This document shows, one piece after another, positions 40,146 through 49,500 of a stretch of 64,000 nucleotides of DNA. A program made the position numbers and the translations under genes. The stretch lies in assembly GCF_900101875.1 (NCBI RefSeq), contig NZ_FNAI01000015.1, forward strand, positions 62,001-126,000, in the 5' to 3' direction. This DNA is from Mucilaginibacter pineti. Its GTDB lineage: Bacteria > Bacteroidota > Bacteroidia > Sphingobacteriales > Sphingobacteriaceae. Under the pieces are notes generated by a model. That model was not told where the DNA came from and made no database searches. It saw only the letters and a program-made list of their open reading frames with translations. Positions within the stretch are counted from its first letter, which is position 1. Every line of letters begins with the position of its first letter.

Positions 40146-40619
40146 ATGGAAATAGAAGAAATGAAAGAAAGGCCTGAACTGGTCTTACGGCCAGCGGCCT
40201 TGTATGCTTTCTTACGGGTATTGCCATTGCTGCTCCTCGCCATGCTATTCTTAGTGGTGGCCTGGTGGCTTTTTCCGTTATTCATCTGGCCGAGCCTGAT
40301 CACCATTACTGTAGCCGGATACCGCTTTATGTTTATTCGAAGCATTCTCTACCTGATCACGCCGGAAGTTATCCGCGTCAGGACAGGAATCTTTTCTAAG
40401 CGGCTGGATAACTTAGAAATGTTCCGGATCAAGGACTATACCGTTACCCAACCTTTCATCTTACAGGTTTTTCGGCTGATGAATCTGACGCTAAAGACGA
40501 CCGACCCTGAAAATAAATCCATGACAATGACCGGAATACCTGTTTCTGACATCATCGATACGATCCGGGGGCACGTTCAGGAAGCGCGGCAACATAACCG
40601 CATATTCGAAGTTAACTAA
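40146..40619 (+). CDS. Bacterial PH-domain membrane protein
   Basis: This is a 157-residue protein with two N-terminal membrane segments (YAFLRVLPLLLLAMLFLVVAWW and LFIWPSLITITVAGYRFMF) and a bPH2-type domain: SILYLITPEVIRVRTGIFSKRLDNLEMFRIKDYTVTQPFIL, with the recurrent R-x-G-I-F-S-K pattern, and LTLKTTDPENKSMTMTGIP. The family is widespread and its exact role is unknown. It is encoded within the element's accessory genes. Confidence 0.75.
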   Translation: MEIEEMKERPELVLRPAALYAFLRVLPLLLLAMLFLVVAWWLFPLFIWPSLITITVAGYRFMFIRSILYLITPEVIRVRTGIFSKRLDNLEMFRIKDYTVTQPFILQVFRLMNLTLKTTDPENKSMTMTGIPVSDIIDTIRGHVQEARQHNRIFEVN

Positions 40620-40691
40620 TTGACTACGTGAATGGAAAGCTACCATTTGGGTTAAAAACTCCTGATTAAAACATTATTTAAAAGTTGAATT

Positions 40692-40925
40692 ATGAAAATG
40701 ATCATCCATCTTATTTTTACTTTCTTCATTTCCACCATCTGCCTGATGTCCGCACTGGGCAACAGCTACGGTTGGATTTTGTACGCCCTCACCTTTGCAG
40801 CATGGACCTGCTTCTTTTGGACAGTTTATAAACGGCTTAAAAGGAAGAATGAGAGAGTCGCCCAGGAAGAACTTTTTCAGGAATATATGCGTTCTAAGAT
40901 CCGCAGGGACCAGCAATACAAATAA
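40692..40925 (+). CDS. Small membrane protein, 77 residues
   Basis: Two hydrophobic segments (IIHLIFTFFISTICLMSAL and YGWILYALTFAAWTCFFWTVY) are followed by a charged tail rich in Lys, Arg and Glu. No named family is recognised. It stands alone, with 72 bases before it and 66 bases of spacer with a short hairpin (CCGGGACT/AGTCCGG) behind it. Confidence 0.45.
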   Translation: MKMIIHLIFTFFISTICLMSALGNSYGWILYALTFAAWTCFFWTVYKRLKRKNERVAQEELFQEYMRSKIRRDQQYK

Positions 40926-41015
40926 TTCACCACCGGGACTCTAATAGTCCGGCAGCCTGCGCTTGTCAAGGTAATCCAGATAGCAATAAATTTGAACAGA
41001 CTTATAAATTTCACC

Positions 41016-41234
41016 ATGGAAAAACTTGAAACATTATTAGAGAAACATCATACCGAGTGGCAAATCATCCAGTTTATTAAAGCCAATGTTGACGATTATC
41101 ATCAGATAAGCACCGCAGATTTTCTAAAATGTTATAATGTCCGGACGATGCTGAGATGGCGGAATGTAGGTCATAAATCGATATCGAAGCTTGCGGAAGT
41201 ATTTGATAAAGAAGGTTTGTCATTGAAATATTGA
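41016..41234 (+). CDS. RNA-polymerase-alpha-CTD-like small protein
   Basis: The start is taken at ATG 41016 (MEKLETLLEKHH, 72 residues); an ATG at 40992 is also possible. The end VRTMLRWRNVGHKSISKLAEVFDKEGLSL follows the helix-hairpin-helix of the RNA polymerase alpha C-terminal domain (L-R-x-N-x-G-x-K-S-x-x-x-L). Such small proteins may contact DNA or RNA polymerase. A relative occurs at 10065-10334. No neighbour suggests a more exact role. Confidence 0.55.
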   Translation: MEKLETLLEKHHTEWQIIQFIKANVDDYHQISTADFLKCYNVRTMLRWRNVGHKSISKLAEVFDKEGLSLKY

Positions 41235-41303
41235 GCTGGTTATCGTGCCTTACTAAAAAGCAAGCGTTCTTATCTATAAATCAATTCACTAATCAATTTT
41301 ATT

Positions 41304-42563
41304 ATGGCAAACTGGTGCAAAAATACCGTGCTTTTTAGCGGTGAAAGTTCCCGCGTGGAAGCCGTTCTGGAACTTTTTAAAGAAATAGAAAAGCAACAAA
41401 ACAATACCAAGCAATGGCACCTCCCGGAATTTGTCACTGCGCCGAACAGCTTTATGCTCGACATACAAATCGATAACCAACAGATAAGCTACCATACCAT
41501 GTGGATGCCCAACCTGGACGCACTTCGCGAAATCGCCGATCATTTTATGGTTGAATTTACCAGTCGATTTGAGGAGACAGGTATGCGTATCAGCGGAATA
41601 GCCCTATATCATGACGGAATATTAAATGAAATGCAAAACGAGAAACATCCTGAAGCATCTTATGAACTCGATCCGAAGCGGCAGGCGTATGTTGTCGGCG
41701 GCATCCCATTAGATATCAAAAAGGATGTGACGGAGGCAAGAGAAGAACGTCAATGGCACGCTTCCAGGGAACTCAGATACGAAGACAAAGATTCATTCAA
41801 GACCACAGGCAATGTTACAAAAGAAGAAATTAATGCCTTATTCGGCGATCTTCCCGAGGGCGAACTTTTGTTGAAGTTCGCGGAATTGAAAAACTTTGAG
41901 CAGGCCAGAGACATATTTAACAGTATGGACGAATACGCCATTGTACTAATGGAAAATTACCTGATCCAGACCTTCCACCATATAGAAAAACTGAATTACA
42001 GCCACGATCAATACATAGCCTTGCGTTTCCTGGATCAATTAATCAACAATTATGATGCTGAACGCATCCTCGATCTGACCCCCGCCCGCGATCTGACAGC
42101 AGATCATACACCCCAAGATACCGAACTACTCCAGGAGCGTTTGGCAGGCAAGTTGCCACATATTGACCTTAACGGCACCGACTTTACCATTGACTGGCGG
42201 CTGAGGGAATTACGAGAAACGGAAAGTCCCTGGAATAAACTTGATTTTAATACGATGGATATGTCCGAAAGTGGGGACGAATATTTTTGCCTGTATAATA
42301 CTGCCGATCATACGCATTATCAATTTGATGACGCTATCACCTCGCTTCCGGAAAATATTATTTTGCTGGAAATACCCTACGAAATTAAGCTCGATCCTGT
42401 AGCCGTCGCCCGGGAATATGCTATTGACGTCCGTGAATTCGTAATGCAAAATCCGATTCAAAAGGACTTAAAGGCAAATGTTAAACCTTTATCCGCAACG
42501 GGTATACCGGAATTGATTGAAGAAAACTTAAAAAAAGAGCAAGCGCGTAAAATCGGCCGATAA
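41304..42563 (+). CDS. Api92-like (DUF1281/YubB) N-terminus fused to an element-specific domain
   Basis: This is a 419-residue protein. The N-terminal MANWCKNTVLFSGES motif and the following ferredoxin-like region (to about 115, ending ISGIALYHDG) are typical of the Api92-like YubB family found on plasmids and phages. The middle is helical. Residues about 280-380 share the motif HIDLNGTDFTIDWRLRELRE, then SPWNKLDFNTMDM, with the product of 33656-34321. No catalytic residues were recognised. It may be an accessory protein for element establishment. Confidence 0.6.
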   Translation: MANWCKNTVLFSGESSRVEAVLELFKEIEKQQNNTKQWHLPEFVTAPNSFMLDIQIDNQQISYHTMWMPNLDALREIADHFMVEFTSRFEETGMRISGIALYHDGILNEMQNEKHPEASYELDPKRQAYVVGGIPLDIKKDVTEAREERQWHASRELRYEDKDSFKTTGNVTKEEINALFGDLPEGELLLKFAELKNFEQARDIFNSMDEYAIVLMENYLIQTFHHIEKLNYSHDQYIALRFLDQLINNYDAERILDLTPARDLTADHTPQDTELLQERLAGKLPHIDLNGTDFTIDWRLRELRETESPWNKLDFNTMDMSESGDEYFCLYNTADHTHYQFDDAITSLPENIILLEIPYEIKLDPVAVAREYAIDVREFVMQNPIQKDLKANVKPLSATGIPELIEENLKKEQARKIGR

Positions 42564-42568
42564 CGCAT

Positions 42569-43177
42569 TTAGATTATACTTCTCTGATATGAAAATCTAT
42601 TTCCTTCAACAAGCATTCCTTCCACCATTTCATATAAATCCTGCACAGGGTCGAACCGCAAGCCGTAAGAAAAACCAGCTTTTTCCAGGACGCGTTTAGA
42701 AGCTTTGTTCTTTCGATTAACTACAGCAGCAATTTTTTTGATCCCCTTTTGTTGGAGTTCGTGGATTATTTGCGGCAGCACCTCGCTCATCAGTAGCCGG
42801 CCTTGGGCGCTTCCTGCAAGGTAAAATTCAATAAAGTACGGGTAATCTGCGAGTAGGTAATATTCTTTTACCAGCTCGGGCGCCAAGATATCGACCATAC
42901 CCATTAATCTTCCATCTTTTTTTTGCCGAATAAAATGGATAAAGCTTCTTCCGGTGTGAAAATTGAGTACCGCCCTTTGCAGCCAGGCCGTCGCCTCAGC
43001 CATTGACCGAAGCCCTTTCTCTGGAATAAAGTATAATGTCTTTTCGTCGGAAAGTATACGTAGCACTTCGTAAGCCAATTCTTCAAACCTATTAAGGTCA
43101 CCAGCGCGAAACGGCTGAATTGACCAATTTTCAGCATCAAAAGCAACCGCTTCGAATGGATGTTCAACAATATTCAT
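42569..43177 (-). CDS. GNAT family N-acetyltransferase (RimJ-like)
   Basis: This is a 202-residue protein with an acetyltransferase fold: RLMGMVDILAPELV as the core strand, YFIEFYLAGSAQGRLLMSEVLPQII at the acetyl-CoA site, and IAAVVNRKNKASKRVLEKAGF, the usual N-x-x-S-x-R-V-L-E-K-x-G-F ending of RimJ/RimL-like enzymes. Substrate unknown. The gene follows the 76-residue gene at 43174 with a 4-base overlap, so both form one minus-strand unit. Confidence 0.8.
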   Translation of the reverse strand: MNIVEHPFEAVAFDAENWSIQPFRAGDLNRFEELAYEVLRILSDEKTLYFIPEKGLRSMAEATAWLQRAVLNFHTGRSFIHFIRQKKDGRLMGMVDILAPELVKEYYLLADYPYFIEFYLAGSAQGRLLMSEVLPQIIHELQQKGIKKIAAVVNRKNKASKRVLEKAGFSYGLRFDPVQDLYEMVEGMLVEGNRFSYQRSII

Positions 43178-43404
43178 ATTCGATATCTCAGGCTAATTGC
43201 TTTACCAATCGCTTTTAATAAACCTTCGTCAACCTCACCGGCCATTTGATCAGGAACCCATCTTCCATCGTTTTTTTTCAATATAACCGACTGCCCTTCC
43301 AATAAGATTCGGATCTCTTCCGTTTCTTTTCCGATAGGTTTTTCATTAACTACCTGATAATTATAATCCTTAGTCTCGTAAGTTATCCTTAATAGCTGCC
43401 CCAT
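43174..43404 (-). CDS. Small protein of a recurrent family (76 residues), first gene of a GNAT unit
   Basis: The protein has two beta-rich stretches (LLRITYETKDYNYQVV and EIRILLEGQSVILKKND) and a C-terminal helix EVDEGLLKAIGKAIS. The layout, a short beta sheet plus G-x-V-x-E-x-L-L-x-x-I helix, is also seen in the products of 59460, 59722 and 50681. No function is known. It overlaps the GNAT gene by four bases. Confidence 0.5.
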   Translation of the reverse strand: MGQLLRITYETKDYNYQVVNEKPIGKETEEIRILLEGQSVILKKNDGRWVPDQMAGEVDEGLLKAIGKAISLRYRI

Positions 43405-43494
43405 AATGATTTTGGAAATTAGCTAACTCTTTTATGTAATACAAGTTTTTCTATCTCTTTTACTCACCCATCACCGATAACTTCTCGGTCTCGC

Positions 43495-43559
43495 AGCGCC
43501 TGCTTCCCGGCGCTTTGACGCACCTGCGTTCACCAGTCTGCGCGATATAAGTGCGCAGA
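43495..43559. other. Two strong hairpins in a 218-bp gap
   Basis: The gap 43405-43622 has no credible gene. It holds AGCGCC/GGCGCT (43495-43514) and TCTGCGC/GCGCAGA (43537-43559), GC-rich stems in otherwise AT-rich spacer. They lie 3' of the gene at 43623 (minus) and 5' of the gene at 43404, so they could be terminators or an unrecognised RNA. No T run follows the second stem. Confidence 0.35.
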
Positions 43560-43622
43560 GCTCATTGCCGCGAGAAACCAATTTCAATTTGCCGGCCAGG
43601 TGCATACTGGCGCATGACAGCT

Positions 43623-43895
43623 TCATTCATCGTTATGCAGCGACCTGAGTAAAGCGTCCATTTCCTGCTGGTGTCCCGTAATCGCGCCAGCCAGTTCTTC
43701 CTGCTCATCCACCAATAATAACTCACCGTCATAGATCCAGTGATCCGCCGCGTCAAACAGGATATGCCCCAATTCTATTTCAGCAATAGGATCAAACAGC
43801 AAATAACCGGCTCCTTCATCCGGGAATATATGCACCCATTTACCCGTGCTCAGCCTTACCGATTTGGGCAGGTCATCAAACAGTTTATTTTCCAT
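43623..43895 (-). CDS. Hypothetical protein, 90 residues
   Basis: This is an acidic protein: SVRLSTGKWVHIFPDEGAGYLLFDPIAEIELGHILF, then a region rich in Glu and Asp, ending QQEMDALLRSLHNDE. No signal peptide or membrane segment. It is divergent from the gene at 43985 with the 19-bp palindrome in between, so it may share the same control. No family was recognised. Confidence 0.45.
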   Translation of the reverse strand: MENKLFDDLPKSVRLSTGKWVHIFPDEGAGYLLFDPIAEIELGHILFDAADHWIYDGELLLVDEQEELAGAITGHQQEMDALLRSLHNDE

Positions 43896-43937
43896 TAAAA
43901 CAAAAGTGGATAAATAAATGTAAAAAACATTAAGAAA

Positions 43938-43956
43938 ATGCTAAAAATATTAGCAT
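43938..43956. promoter_or_regulatory. 19-bp palindromic operator of the imu operon
   Basis: ATGCTAA-AAATA-TTAGCAT at 43938-43956 matches the palindrome at 51017-51035 base for base, apart from a symmetric G/C change and two central bases (common form ATRCTAAAWATWTTAGYAT). TAACTTTA (43956-43963), 7 of 8 to the TAnnTTTG -7 box, overlaps its right edge. A repressor bound there would block the imu operon, so it is a candidate SOS operator. Confidence 0.6.
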
Positions 43957-43984
43957 AACTTTATAGTCCCAAATTGGAAATGTT

Positions 43985-44326
43985 ATGGTGCCTTTTAATT
44001 TAGAGATAGAACTGGAAAATACGATGGTGCCGGCGAGCATTGAACAGCTGGACCGCCTGGCGGATGTTGACGGCTTTATCCGCTTTGACGTAACGGCAGG
44101 CGAGCGTCGTTCGGTGGTATATGTCAATGTCGAGAATGACCTGCCGCCGGCGACTCCGCAGGATGCCGAGGCTTATTTTGAGGCGGTGAATTATCCCGAA
44201 CAGGTGAGCGCCTTCAGCGAAGAAGATATATTTACGCGCGATGAAGTCATTGTCATTGGTCAAGCCATACGGAATTATAATCACGAGCTGAAAGTTTATT
44301 TTAACCGATTTATGTCACGTCCTTAA
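43985..44326 (+). CDS. Uncharacterised first gene of the imuAB-dnaE2 operon
   Basis: This is a 113-residue protein with no recognised family. It is acidic with a beta-rich start (FNLEIELENTMVPASIEQLDRL), a central YVNVENDLPPATPQDAEAYFEAVNYP and a C-terminal helix (VIVIGQAIRNYNHELKVYFNRFM). It has no signal or membrane segment. It is 13 bases before imuA and 28 bases after the operator, so it belongs to the mutasome operon. A role in, or control of, translesion synthesis is inferred from position only. Confidence 0.55.
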   Translation: MVPFNLEIELENTMVPASIEQLDRLADVDGFIRFDVTAGERRSVVYVNVENDLPPATPQDAEAYFEAVNYPEQVSAFSEEDIFTRDEVIVIGQAIRNYNHELKVYFNRFMSRP

Positions 44327-44339
44327 AATCCCAAAACTG

Positions 44340-45077
44340 ATGAATGCCACGAAACAGGAGATGATCGATAAGCTGCGCAAGGATCTGTTAGGCTGGGAAG
44401 GGTTCCGTCCCGTAGCGCCGGAAGAACGTCAGTCTTTCGGCCTTGGGCCGATCGAAAACGCTTTTCCCAACCGGGTATTCCCGACCGGGGCGTTGCATGA
44501 ATTTATCAGCACGCGGCCGGAATTTACGGCGGCTATCGGGGGCTTTATCGCGGGTATCATGCAAACCCTGCTGGAAAACGGCGGTGTCTGCGTTTGGGTT
44601 AGCTATACCCGCAGGATTTATCCACCAGCGCTCAAGCGCTTTGGGGTTGATCCAGACCGGATCATCTTTATCGATGTGACCCGCGAAAAGGATGTGCTTT
44701 GGGTGACCGAGGAAGCATTAAAGTGTCAGGGCATTGCCGCCGTGATCTGCGAAACGCGCCTACTCAGTTTTATGGAATCCCGTCGCCTGCAATTAGCGAT
44801 TGAGCAAAGCCAGGTCACCGGCTTTATTTTGCGCAAGGATGTAAAAGTGTTTAATACGACGGCCTGTACGGCGCGCTGGACGGTGAAACCTTTACGCAGC
44901 AAACTGCGGCCGGGCATGCCCGGTGTCGGTCATCCGCGCTGGCAGGTGGACCTGCTCAAAGTGAAGAACGGGCAGCCTGGCTCCTGGACGCTGGAATGGA
45001 AGAACAATGCATTCGTTCACCAGCCATTACCACAAGAACAAATTCAAAATCCCGATATCGATCGCCGTTATGCCTAA
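44340..45077 (+). CDS. imuA: ImuA, translesion-synthesis accessory protein
   Basis: This is a 245-residue RecA-like accessory protein. FPNRVFPTGALHEFIS (about 37-52), GGFIAGIMQTLLENGGVCVWVSYTRRIYPPAL and RWTVKPLRSKLRPGMPGVGHPRWQVDLLK are characteristic of Bacteroidota ImuA. No clear Walker A is present. It acts with ImuB and DnaE2 in SOS mutagenesis. The gene overlaps imuB by eight bases. Confidence 0.85.
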   Translation: MNATKQEMIDKLRKDLLGWEGFRPVAPEERQSFGLGPIENAFPNRVFPTGALHEFISTRPEFTAAIGGFIAGIMQTLLENGGVCVWVSYTRRIYPPALKRFGVDPDRIIFIDVTREKDVLWVTEEALKCQGIAAVICETRLLSFMESRRLQLAIEQSQVTGFILRKDVKVFNTTACTARWTVKPLRSKLRPGMPGVGHPRWQVDLLKVKNGQPGSWTLEWKNNAFVHQPLPQEQIQNPDIDRRYA

Positions 45078-46572
45078 GCGCTTTGTATCCATATGGTTCA
45101 AATATTTACTGACCGACCGGGAGGCCATCCGCCTAAAATCGCTCCGGGAATTGCCTGTGGCTTTTACCGAGCCGGATCACGGGCGTATGCTGGTCATGGC
45201 CACGAACGTGCATGCCGAACATTGCGGCGTGAAGGCAGGCATGGCTGCCGCCGATGCCCGCGTGCTCGCGCCGGGCATCCAGCTTTTTGAAACCAAACCC
45301 GGCCGGAATATCAAGTTACTGAAAGGCCTGGCCGAATGGTGCCTGCGCTATACACCGCTGGTTATGGTCGACGCGCCTGATGGTTTGCTGCTGGATGTGA
45401 CCGGCTGTACGCATTTGAAGGGCGGCGAAACCGAGTTTCTTAAAGATATGGTCAGCCGACTGCGCGGTTTAGGTTATACGATCCGACCCGGCATGGCCGA
45501 TACTATCGGCTGCGCCTGGGCCGTGGCCCGTTGCGCGGAAAGTGGCCTCATTGTACCGGTGGGAGGTCAGCGCAACGCGCTGATGCCGCTGCCGCCGGCT
45601 TCGCTGCGGCTCGGTCTAGACCTGCTCATAAAACTGCGTGAGCTTGGATTTTACCAGGTCGGCAGCTTTATTCATCTGCCTAAATCCGTATTGAAACGCC
45701 GCTTCGGCGGCAATATGGTGCTGCGCCTTTACCAGGCGCTGGGGCAGGAAGCTGAATTTTTACTACCCCTTAAAGAGCCTGTTCCTTACAGTGAACGGGT
45801 GGCGCTGCTGGAGCCAATCCGTACCCGCGAGGTCATCGAAACAACGGTGCACGCGCTGATCGATACCTTGTGCAAACGGCTCTATGGAGAAGGTCTCGGC
45901 CTGCGCAGCGCCGTACTGACCTATTGCCGGATCGATGGTAAATCGGGTCAAATAAGCATTGGCACCAATCATCCCAGCCAGCGGACCGATCATATTTTTA
46001 AATTGTTCGCGCTGCAATTTGACCAGGTCGCGCCGGGCCTGGGCATCGAGCTGTTTATCCTCGACGCGCCGAAGACCGAACCGGCCACAGATAAGCAGAA
46101 CCTGCTTTGGAACGGTAAGCCGGCGGCGGACAGTGAAGAGGTGGCCGAGTTGCTGGACAACGTGGGCGCGCGGGTGGGTAAAGACCATATTCACCGTTAC
46201 CTCCCGCTGGAACACCACTGGCCCGAACGTGCGGCAGGCAATACAGCCGACTTGACGGAAAGTCCGGAAAACGACTGGCCCGAGGACAAAATTCGCCCGG
46301 TACAATTGCTGGAACCACCGGAGCCTATTGAGGCTATGGCGCTGACGCCCGATTATGCGCCCAGGCAGTTTGTGTACCGCCATGAGCGGCACATCATCGT
46401 TCAGGCAGACGGGCCCGAGCGCATCAGCCATGAATGGTGGATCGAGGACGGTGGCTACCGGGATTATTATGTGGCGGAAGATGAAGAAGGCATGCGCTAC
46501 TGGCTGTTCGGTACGCCCAACGATTTGCCGGGGCAGACCCGGCGCTGGTTTATTCACGGTTATTTCCCATGA
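45070..46572 (+). CDS. imuB: ImuB, catalytically inactive Y-family polymerase-like protein
   Basis: The ATG at 45070 (MPKRFVSIW) gives 500 residues; the longer open frame from 45007 lies inside imuA. The Y-family pattern is seen (VNVHAEHCGVKAGMAAADARVLAPGIQLF; ELGFYQVGSFIHLPKSVLKRRFG for the helix-hairpin-helix), but the acidic residues of the DxD catalytic site are missing at the start (SIWFKYLLTDREA). ImuB is known as an inactive polymerase that brings ImuA, the beta clamp and DnaE2 together. It overlaps imuA by eight bases and dnaE2 by four. Confidence 0.85.
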   Translation: MPKRFVSIWFKYLLTDREAIRLKSLRELPVAFTEPDHGRMLVMATNVHAEHCGVKAGMAAADARVLAPGIQLFETKPGRNIKLLKGLAEWCLRYTPLVMVDAPDGLLLDVTGCTHLKGGETEFLKDMVSRLRGLGYTIRPGMADTIGCAWAVARCAESGLIVPVGGQRNALMPLPPASLRLGLDLLIKLRELGFYQVGSFIHLPKSVLKRRFGGNMVLRLYQALGQEAEFLLPLKEPVPYSERVALLEPIRTREVIETTVHALIDTLCKRLYGEGLGLRSAVLTYCRIDGKSGQISIGTNHPSQRTDHIFKLFALQFDQVAPGLGIELFILDAPKTEPATDKQNLLWNGKPAADSEEVAELLDNVGARVGKDHIHRYLPLEHHWPERAAGNTADLTESPENDWPEDKIRPVQLLEPPEPIEAMALTPDYAPRQFVYRHERHIIVQADGPERISHEWWIEDGGYRDYYVAEDEEGMRYWLFGTPNDLPGQTRRWFIHGYFP

Positions 46573-49500
46573 GTTACGCGGAGCTGCAGGTCACGAGCAA
46601 TTTCAGCTTCCGGCTTGGCGGCAGCTACCCGGAGGAACTCGTCGATCAGGCGGCCGATCTCGGCTATACGGCTATTGCCATCACCGACCGCAATACTTTT
46701 GCGGGGGTAGTACGCGCTTATGTGGTGGCCAAAGACCGCGGCATTAAATTTATCCCGGCCGTTCGGCTCGACCTTTTGGACGGCCCGAGTCTGTTGGCTT
46801 ATCCGACCGACCAGGCCTCTTACTCGAGACTATCGGGCCTGCTTACTTTAGGCAACCTGCGGGCGGAAAAAGAGAAATGCTTTCTCTATAAAAAAGACGT
46901 TTACGAATGTAGCGAAGGCAGCATCTTCGTCATCATCCCGCCTCAAACCATTACTGCTGATTTCGAACTGCCCAAAAAGTTTAAAAACGAGGCAGCTGAA
47001 TACCGGCAAAACATCAAAGATCTTTACCTCGCGGCCAGCCGGACCTTTACAGATGGCGATGCCAAGCGCCTGTTCCTTCTCTCGGAATTGGGCATTCCCA
47101 TGGTCTCCACCAACGACGTGTATTATCATGACCCTGGAAGGCGGGAGCTACAGGATGTTTTGACTTGCGTCCGGTATAAGCGCACGATCTTTAAAGCGGG
47201 TTTCCTGCTGCATCAAAATGCCGAGCGCTACCTGAAAGAGGCAAAGGAAATGGAGCGGCTCTTCCATGCCTACCCGGAAGCAATCGCCAACACGCAGAAG
47301 ATTGCCGGAGCTTGTAACTTTGACCTTAAATGCCTTCAATACGAGTACCCCGACGAACTCGTGCCCGAGGGCATGACCGCCGATGAGTACTTAGCCGAGG
47401 TCACCTTTAAGGGCGCGCATGAATTTTTCGGCGAAATACTGGCACCCAAGCTAGAAAAACAGCTTCACTTCGAATTGGACTTTGTCAAAAGGCGCGGGCA
47501 CGCCAAATATTTCCTCACTGTGCACGATTACGTAGCCTGGGCACGTTCTGAAGGCATTCTTTGCCAGGGCCGCGGCTCGGCGGCAAACTCGGCGATGTGC
47601 TATTGCTTGGGTATTACACCGGTGAATCCGATGAAATACCGATTGCTCTTTTCCCGCTTTATGTCGGATGACCGCCCGGAACCACCGGATATCGACGTGG
47701 ACTTTGAGCATGAGCGCAGAGAGGAGGTCATGCAGTATGTATTCAGACGTTTCGGCCGTGACAGGGCGGCGATCTTGCCGACAGTTACCGTATTGCAAAG
47801 CAAGGGCGCGATACAGGATGTCGGTCGCGCCATGGGTTTACAGGTGGATACGGTTAAGAAATTGTCCAAAGCCTTTGAGGAACTGGCGGACGATCATATT
47901 GATGAAGAAACGATCATCAAACTCGGACTAAATCCGAAAGAACGGCACTTACGGAAAGTGATCCAGCTGACGAGTCAGCTCATTGGCTTTCCGCGCCAGC
48001 TTGGACAACATACCGGCGGGTTTGTCATCACCCAGGGAAAGCTGAGCGACCTGTGCCCGGTCTTCCATGCACGGATGATCAACCGCACTAATATCGAATG
48101 GAACAAAGACGATATTGATGCGCTCGGATTTATGAAGGTCGACCTGCTCTCGCTTGGCATGCTGACTGCCATCCGCAAAGCCTTCGACCTGGCCAAAAAA
48201 CATCATGGGCTTGACCTGACGCTGGCCAATATCCCGCAAGATGACCCGAAGGTTTTTGAAATGGTCACGGCCGCCGATACGGCGGGCACCTTTCAGGTTG
48301 AAAGCCGCGCGCAGATGGTAATGGCGCCGCAATTGCGGCCAAAGAACTTTTATGACCTGGCGATTCAGGTAGCACTGGTGCGGCCCGGCCCGATACAAGG
48401 TGATATGGTGCATCCGTATATCAGGCGCAGGCAGGGCCTTGAGCCAGTCACCTACGAATCCGACGAGATCAAAGCCATATTGGAGCGCACTTTGGGCATT
48501 CCCCTTTTCCAGGAGCAGGCGATGGAGCTGGCCATCGTAGCTGCCGGATTTACGCCGACGGAGGCCGACCTGCTGCGAAGGAGCATGGCCACTTTTAAGT
48601 TCAACGGGCTGGTCACTAAGTTCGAGCACAAGCTGATCAATGGCATGACCTCCAGGGGATACAGCCTTGAATTTGCGCAGCGTATATTTAAACAGCTGGA
48701 AGGTTTCGGCAGTTACGGCTTCCCGGAAAGCCACGCCATCAGCTTTGCCCATCTAGTGTATGTTTCCTGCTGGATCAAATGTTATTACCCGGATGTGTTC
48801 GCCGCCGCAATCCTTAACAGCCAGCCGATGGGCTTTTATCAGCCGGCCCAACTGGTCAGCGACGCTTATAAGCACGGCGTATCGCTGCGTGATATTGACA
48901 TTAACCATTCCGCGTGGGACTATACGCTGGAAGAAACCAAAGGGAAATTCTGTGCACTGCGGCTTGGCTTCCGCCAGGTTAAAGGATTGCGGGAGGAAGA
49001 CATCCATTTCCTTACTGCTGCAAGGACGCAGCCTTTTACCCGGATGGAGCAACTGGCTGAAGCCGGTGTGTCGCAGAGTGGAATTGTGATGTTAGCCAAA
49101 GCGGACGCTTTTCGCTCTATCGGCCTCGACCGCAGGCAGGCACTTTGGGAAGCTGAAGCATTAAAAGACCGGCCAATCGGCCTGTTTGCCGGGCAGGCAT
49201 CGAATAGCGCTTACGAACCGCAATTACAATTACCATTCATGCAATTATCGGAACATGTCTTACAGGATTATGCCACAACTGGTTTGTCTATCAAGGCGCA
49301 CCCGTTAAGTTTCCTGCGGCCGCAATTGCAAAACCTTAAAGCCTTAACTACCAGGCAGGTCAAAGGTGTAGAAAACGGTACTTATGTACGCCTAGCTGGT
49401 ATAATGTTGTTCTGTCAGCGGCCGGGAACCGCCAAGGGGGTATGCTTTATCACCCTTGAAGACGAGGAAGATACCTGTAACCTGGTGGTCTTTAAGCAGA

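Noticed and set aside
45763..46557. Long minus-strand open frame opposite imuB (264 codons)
   Set aside because: Shadow frame in a GC-rich gene; ImuB motifs run through the plus strand.
47949..48752. Long minus-strand open frame opposite dnaE2 (267 codons)
   Set aside because: Shadow of the polymerase gene.
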